Below are positions 16,071-19,077 of a DNA stretch of 19,077 nucleotides, in pieces. The stretch covers positions 1 to 19,077 of the forward strand of contig CADBRS010000183.1 of NCBI GenBank assembly GCA_902797125.1, in the 5' to 3' direction. Source of the stretch: an uncultured Ruminococcus sp. (GTDB lineage: Bacteria; Bacillota; Clostridia; Oscillospirales; CAG-272). The translations under genes and the position numbers were made by a program. The notes beneath the pieces were generated by a model that was not told where the DNA came from, did not search any database, and saw only the letters and a program-made list of their open reading frames with translations. Positions within the stretch are counted from its first letter, which is position 1. Each line of letters opens with the position of its first letter.

Positions 16071-16099
16071 ATTTTATCGCGCGCGCGATGAATAATAAA
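16071..16099 (-). promoter_or_regulatory. Weak candidate promoter for the glycosyltransferase operon
   Basis: On the minus strand, TAAAAT (16076-16071) lies 17 nt downstream of TTTATT (16099-16094), a poor -35. Transcription would start near 16064, 60 nt before the TTG start. The 249-nt gap between the upstream kinase gene and this operon, with a terminator at its far end, must contain a promoter; this is the best match I see. Confidence 0.35.
16077..16088. promoter_or_regulatory. 12-bp alternating CG palindrome
   Basis: TCGCGCGCGCGA is a perfect palindrome inside an otherwise A/T-rich gap. It occupies most of the spacer of the candidate promoter. It could be an operator or a stretch prone to left-handed DNA; nothing else in the sequence assigns a role. 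Confidence 0.4.
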
Positions 16100-16176
16100 C
16101 GTTGAAAGATATTAATTTCTTCTTAATGTGCCCTGACGGTAGGATTTCCGTACGACCGGTGCACAACAGAAGGCGC

Positions 16177-16226
16177 AAAAAAGGGGAGAGAGGCATCGCC
16201 ATGCTGCGGACTGCCCCGCTCCCCAA
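16177..16226 (-). terminator. Intrinsic terminator after the minus-strand two-component operon
   Basis: On the minus strand, GGGGAG (16224-16219) pairs with CTCCCC (16188-16183), supported by an inner GGC/GCC pairing after mismatches, and is followed directly by six T (16182-16177). The hairpin lies about 30 nt past the kinase stop. Confidence 0.8.
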
Positions 16227-16253
16227 AGGGATTTCGGTATGATGAAAAGAAAA

Positions 16254-18233
16254 CTATTCAGCCTCGTCTGGGGACGGTTCGGGTCTTGCAAAGGTCAAGG
16301 TGGTCTTGAACAGGTCCCCATCAACTTCCAAAGCGAAGATACCGCCCTGGATCTCCGTCATGGATTTGGCGATCGGGATCCCGAGTCCGGATCCTTCCGT
16401 GTTGCGAGCTTTGTCCGCACGGACGAACCGCTCCATCAGTTTTTCGCCGGACAGATCCAAAGGCTCGCGGGAGGTGTTCTTGAATATGATCTGAACACGG
16501 TCCGAAAGGCTTTCAACGGTCAGGAAGACACGGGTCCCGGGCAGGGAATACTTGCAAATGTTTGTCATCAAATTATCGAACACGCGCCAGATCCTTCTGC
16601 CGTCCAGCATGATCTCGACAGGCTCGTTCGGCAAAGAGGTGATGAGCGTCAGATCGGCGTTTTTCAACTTTTCGTCGAATTCTCCGACCATCTGATCGAT
16701 CAGCACGCCGACGTCCACTAATTCCAGATTGACATCCAGGTTGCCTGCCTGAGCTCTGGATACGTCGACCAGGTCGTCGATCAGGTGCTTCAGGCGGGTT
16801 GATTGTCTGACAAGCACTTCCGAATATTCTTTGATCTCGGGATCTGTCGACGGGTGGTTACCAATCAGCGTGGCATAATTGATGACGGATGTCAGTGGCG
16901 TCTTTAGGTCATGTGATACGTTCGTGATCAATTCGGTTTTCGAACGTTCGGTCATGACCTGATCGTCGACGGCCTTTTGCGTAATCAAACCGATATTGTT
17001 CATGTCATCGCAATGGTGACGCAGCATCTGCGGCATGGCATCGGTCTGGATCTGGTAGTCCAGTTGGCCTGAACTCAAGGCTTCGCCTGCTTTTTCGATC
17101 TCGCGCAAATGAAGGGAGATGACCAGTACGAATATGGCGATGATCAAATCGATCCCCAGCGTGCCTACAACAAAAAGCCACGGGATCGAGAAAACGATCG
17201 AGAGGGTCAACAGAGCGGCTTTGATCAGAATGATCATGAAGATGGCCAAAAAGACCCGGCTCAGGATCGTTCTGGAATCCAGCAGTTTACGGATCGAGCG
17301 GAAGATCTTTCCAGACCCCGCACGGATGCCTTTGAAAAGCGATACCGACAGATTGTTGGACCAGAATGTTCCCAGCTGGATCCGTACCGAGATGGTCATG
17401 GACAGCCCGGACAGCGCGATCACGCCGGCCAGAATGGACACGACCAAAACGACGATACCTCCCGAATAGGAGTGGTAACTCACGTAGCTGCCTACAAATC
17501 CGAAAACAAGGCCGATCCCGATGATCAGCAAAAGGATCAGGTCGAGAGGCGTTTTGTAGAAGAACCCGGGATGGACATCCCTGTCCTCGTTACGTCTGCC
17601 TGCCAGTGCGATGAGCGCGACCAGAGAGGCCAGCGCCAGCAAAAGGAGCACAGGCGTCAGGATGATGACAAGGTAACGGTTCCGATACCCCAGATTGACG
17701 ATCCGGTCCAGGGTGGCATAGCCGTCTTGGACGAGCAGAGACTCCTTGATGGCTGCTTTGAAGTAAAAATATTCGCCGTGGCCTTCCTTGGTGGAGGGAG
17801 CATAGAAATGCTTTTCCATAGATTCTTCCACGGTTTCTCCGCCTTCCATGATGGCGATATATTCGACTGTGTCGTTGATCCACCAGACGCCGAAATGATA
17901 GGTATATTCCCATTCGGCAGGCTGTTCTTCCGTCTGAAACACGACCTGACCGGATTCTTTTGTGATCTCGAAAACCAGATTCGTGTCGTTGTTCCAGTCT
18001 GTCACGCGGTTGACATGATCGGGATCGACCTTTTCAAGGAGTGCCTCGCGTCCGTCGACCATGGTATAGGAACTGGCCAGATCTTTGTAGACACGGTGGA
18101 TCGTATTGGAATAAAACCCGGTCACGACCATCGTGACAAGTGCCGTTGTGGACAGGATCACGGCTCCAAGCAGGATCACAGTCAGCATGAAAAGGATGAC
18201 TTTGCCCTGGGTGGTCTTGAAGAAACTAGACAT
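16254..18233 (-). CDS. Sensor histidine kinase with six membrane helices
   Basis: A 659-residue kinase. TM1 (about 11-38) and TM2 (about 187-211) flank an extracytoplasmic domain of about 150 residues. Four more helices (about 229-251, 258-280, 326-345, 347-374) follow before a short linker and the HisKA domain with phospho-acceptor H441 (NVSHDLKTP). The ATPase domain has the N box NLMTNICKYS and G2 box EGSGLGI, but the usual D-x-G-x-G box is replaced by FKNTSREPLDLSGEKL. I recognise this form from many clostridial VanS-like kinases, so it is probably functional. GGAGA lies 5 nt before ATG 18233, and the gene overlaps the regulator by 8 nt, so the two are cognate. The signal is unknown; the multi-helix core may sense membrane-active compounds or a membrane partner. 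Confidence 0.93.
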   Translation of the reverse strand: MSSFFKTTQGKVILFMLTVILLGAVILSTTALVTMVVTGFYSNTIHRVYKDLASSYTMVDGREALLEKVDPDHVNRVTDWNNDTNLVFEITKESGQVVFQTEEQPAEWEYTYHFGVWWINDTVEYIAIMEGGETVEESMEKHFYAPSTKEGHGEYFYFKAAIKESLLVQDGYATLDRIVNLGYRNRYLVIILTPVLLLLALASLVALIALAGRRNEDRDVHPGFFYKTPLDLILLLIIGIGLVFGFVGSYVSYHSYSGGIVVLVVSILAGVIALSGLSMTISVRIQLGTFWSNNLSVSLFKGIRAGSGKIFRSIRKLLDSRTILSRVFLAIFMIILIKAALLTLSIVFSIPWLFVVGTLGIDLIIAIFVLVISLHLREIEKAGEALSSGQLDYQIQTDAMPQMLRHHCDDMNNIGLITQKAVDDQVMTERSKTELITNVSHDLKTPLTSVINYATLIGNHPSTDPEIKEYSEVLVRQSTRLKHLIDDLVDVSRAQAGNLDVNLELVDVGVLIDQMVGEFDEKLKNADLTLITSLPNEPVEIMLDGRRIWRVFDNLMTNICKYSLPGTRVFLTVESLSDRVQIIFKNTSREPLDLSGEKLMERFVRADKARNTEGSGLGIPIAKSMTEIQGGIFALEVDGDLFKTTLTFARPEPSPDEAE

Positions 18234-18930
18234 GTGTGTCTCCGATTTCGAATTTGTATCCTTTGCCGAAAACGACCTTGATGTATCTGGGTTCGGCAGG
18301 ATTGATCTCGATTTTCTCCCGCAGATGACGGATATGGACGGCGACCAGATTCTTGTCAGCGTCCATCGGTTTTTCTTTCCACAGCACGTCGAAGATCTGC
18401 TTGGGAGAATAAACTTTGCCCGGGTTGGACATGAGCAGTTTTAAAATATCATATTCCTTGGGAGTCAAGTTGACGAGTTCACCGTCGACGCGGACTTCTT
18501 TTTTGTCGTCATCCAGTTCGATCGCACCGAGCACCAAAAGGCTCTGCTCGGGCACGCCTGTCCCCAGTCTGAAATATCTGCGCAGTTGGGAGTGGACACG
18601 GGCGGACACTTCGAGCGGGTTGAAAGGTTTGGTGATATAGTCGTCAGCCCCGACGTTGAGGCCCAGCACCACGTCCGAATCTTCGCTCTTGGCTGAGATC
18701 AGGATGATGGGGATGTTGCTGGTTTCCCGGATCTTGGCTGTCACGGCAAGACCGTTCATTTCGGGCATCATGATGTCCAGAAGGACCAGATGGATGGTTT
18801 CTCTCTTCAGGATATTCAGTGCGTCCGCACCGTTATAGGCTTCAAAGAGCGTGTAATCCGGATCGCTCAGGTATATTTTCAGCGCGTTGACGATATCGCG
18901 ATCGTCGTCGCAGATCAAGATGTTTGCCAT
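18226..18930 (-). CDS. OmpR-family response regulator
   Basis: The 234-residue protein has a receiver domain (about 2-115) with acidic residues D8-D10, phospho-acceptor D52 (LLDIMMPE), a Ser in place of the common Thr in IILISAKSED, and Lys of ITKPFNPLE. A winged-helix domain (about 130-230) follows, with LTPKEYDILKLLM and VAVHIRHLREKIE. AAGGAGAA lies about 8 nt before ATG 18930. The gene follows the partial enzyme gene at the right edge by 36 nt and overlaps the kinase by 8 nt, so all three are likely co-transcribed and the promoter lies outside the window. Target genes are unknown; the nearby glycosyltransferase operon is a candidate by position only. Confidence 0.95.
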   Translation of the reverse strand: MANILICDDDRDIVNALKIYLSDPDYTLFEAYNGADALNILKRETIHLVLLDIMMPEMNGLAVTAKIRETSNIPIILISAKSEDSDVVLGLNVGADDYITKPFNPLEVSARVHSQLRRYFRLGTGVPEQSLLVLGAIELDDDKKEVRVDGELVNLTPKEYDILKLLMSNPGKVYSPKQIFDVLWKEKPMDADKNLVAVHIRHLREKIEINPAEPRYIKVVFGKGYKFEIGDTHV

Positions 18931-18966
18931 ATGGATGGTTCTCCTTTTTTGTCGATGACGGATCGA

Positions 18967-19077
18967 TCAGATCTGGCAGGGGTGCGTTTTGATCCCTTCT
19001 TTGAGTCCGGTCATGACGGTTCTGGGGTGCTTGGTGTCGCAGAGAGCGGAGCCTACGACAAAGACGTTGGCGCCTGC
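18967..19077 (-). CDS. C-terminal fragment of a probable phosphate-binding TIM-barrel enzyme
   Basis: Only the last 36 codons are in the window; the gene continues past the right edge. The fragment begins AGANVFVVGSALCDTKHPR and ends THPCQI before TGA (18969-18967). The GANVFVVGSAL pattern is the last barrel strand and phosphate-binding turn seen in ribulose-phosphate 3-epimerases, KDPG/KHG-type aldolases and related enzymes. I cannot tell these apart from so short a piece. It is 36 nt upstream of the regulator on the same strand, with no terminator between them. Confidence 0.65.
   Translation of the reverse strand, partial: AGANVFVVGSALCDTKHPRTVMTGLKEGIKTHPCQI

Noticed and set aside
17109..18281. 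A 390-codon open frame on the plus strand opposite the second kinase
   Set aside because: It is the antisense of a confident kinase gene; its product is a hydrophilic run of Asp, Gln, Arg and Lys mirroring the membrane helices, with no domain.

Overview
The window looks like a chromosomal segment of a Bacillota, most likely class Clostridia. The evidence is a complete electron-transport complex in the clostridial order rnfC-D-G-E-A-B, two OmpR-type two-component systems of Gram-positive style, GGAGG-type ribosome binding sites, and dense operons with 1-8 nt overlaps. Base composition is close to balanced and even throughout. I see no mobile element, tRNA, rRNA, CRISPR array or phage gene, and no gene-free stretch longer than about 250 nt.

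Layout, plus strand: a lipoprotein of unknown function (5-1348) ends at a strong intrinsic terminator. A good sigma-A-type promoter (1449-1477), with a 13-bp palindrome in its spacer, then precedes a response regulator, a sensor kinase and a membrane-anchored HtrA-type serine protease (1550-5371). This arrangement resembles an envelope-stress module. The rnfCDGEAB operon follows (5423-10524), then asnA (overlapping rnfB by 8 nt) and fucI, ending at a bidirectional terminator near 13363-13404.

Layout, minus strand, convergent with the above and read from the right edge: the C-terminal end of a probable TIM-barrel enzyme, a second response regulator, a six-helix sensor kinase ending at an intrinsic terminator (16177-16226), then a two-gene glycosyltransferase unit. 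That unit has a MurG/MGDG-synthase-like GT followed by a membrane GT2, and I infer a role in glycolipid or envelope glycan synthesis.

How the parts may work together: Rnf couples ferredoxin oxidation and NAD+ reduction to Na+ or H+ export. AsnA makes asparagine from ammonia, and FucI opens L-fucose (or D-arabinose) catabolism. The two sensor systems, HtrA and the glycosyltransferases all concern the cell envelope.

I found no clearly new multi-gene system. The points most worth a second look are: the 5' end of rnfB, where the ideally placed ATG is out of frame with the protein; a cysteine-rich tail on RnfE; a long acidic insertion in the HtrA PDZ domain; the glycosyltransferase pair, one member with a PDC-repeat tail; and the palindromes in two promoter spacers.
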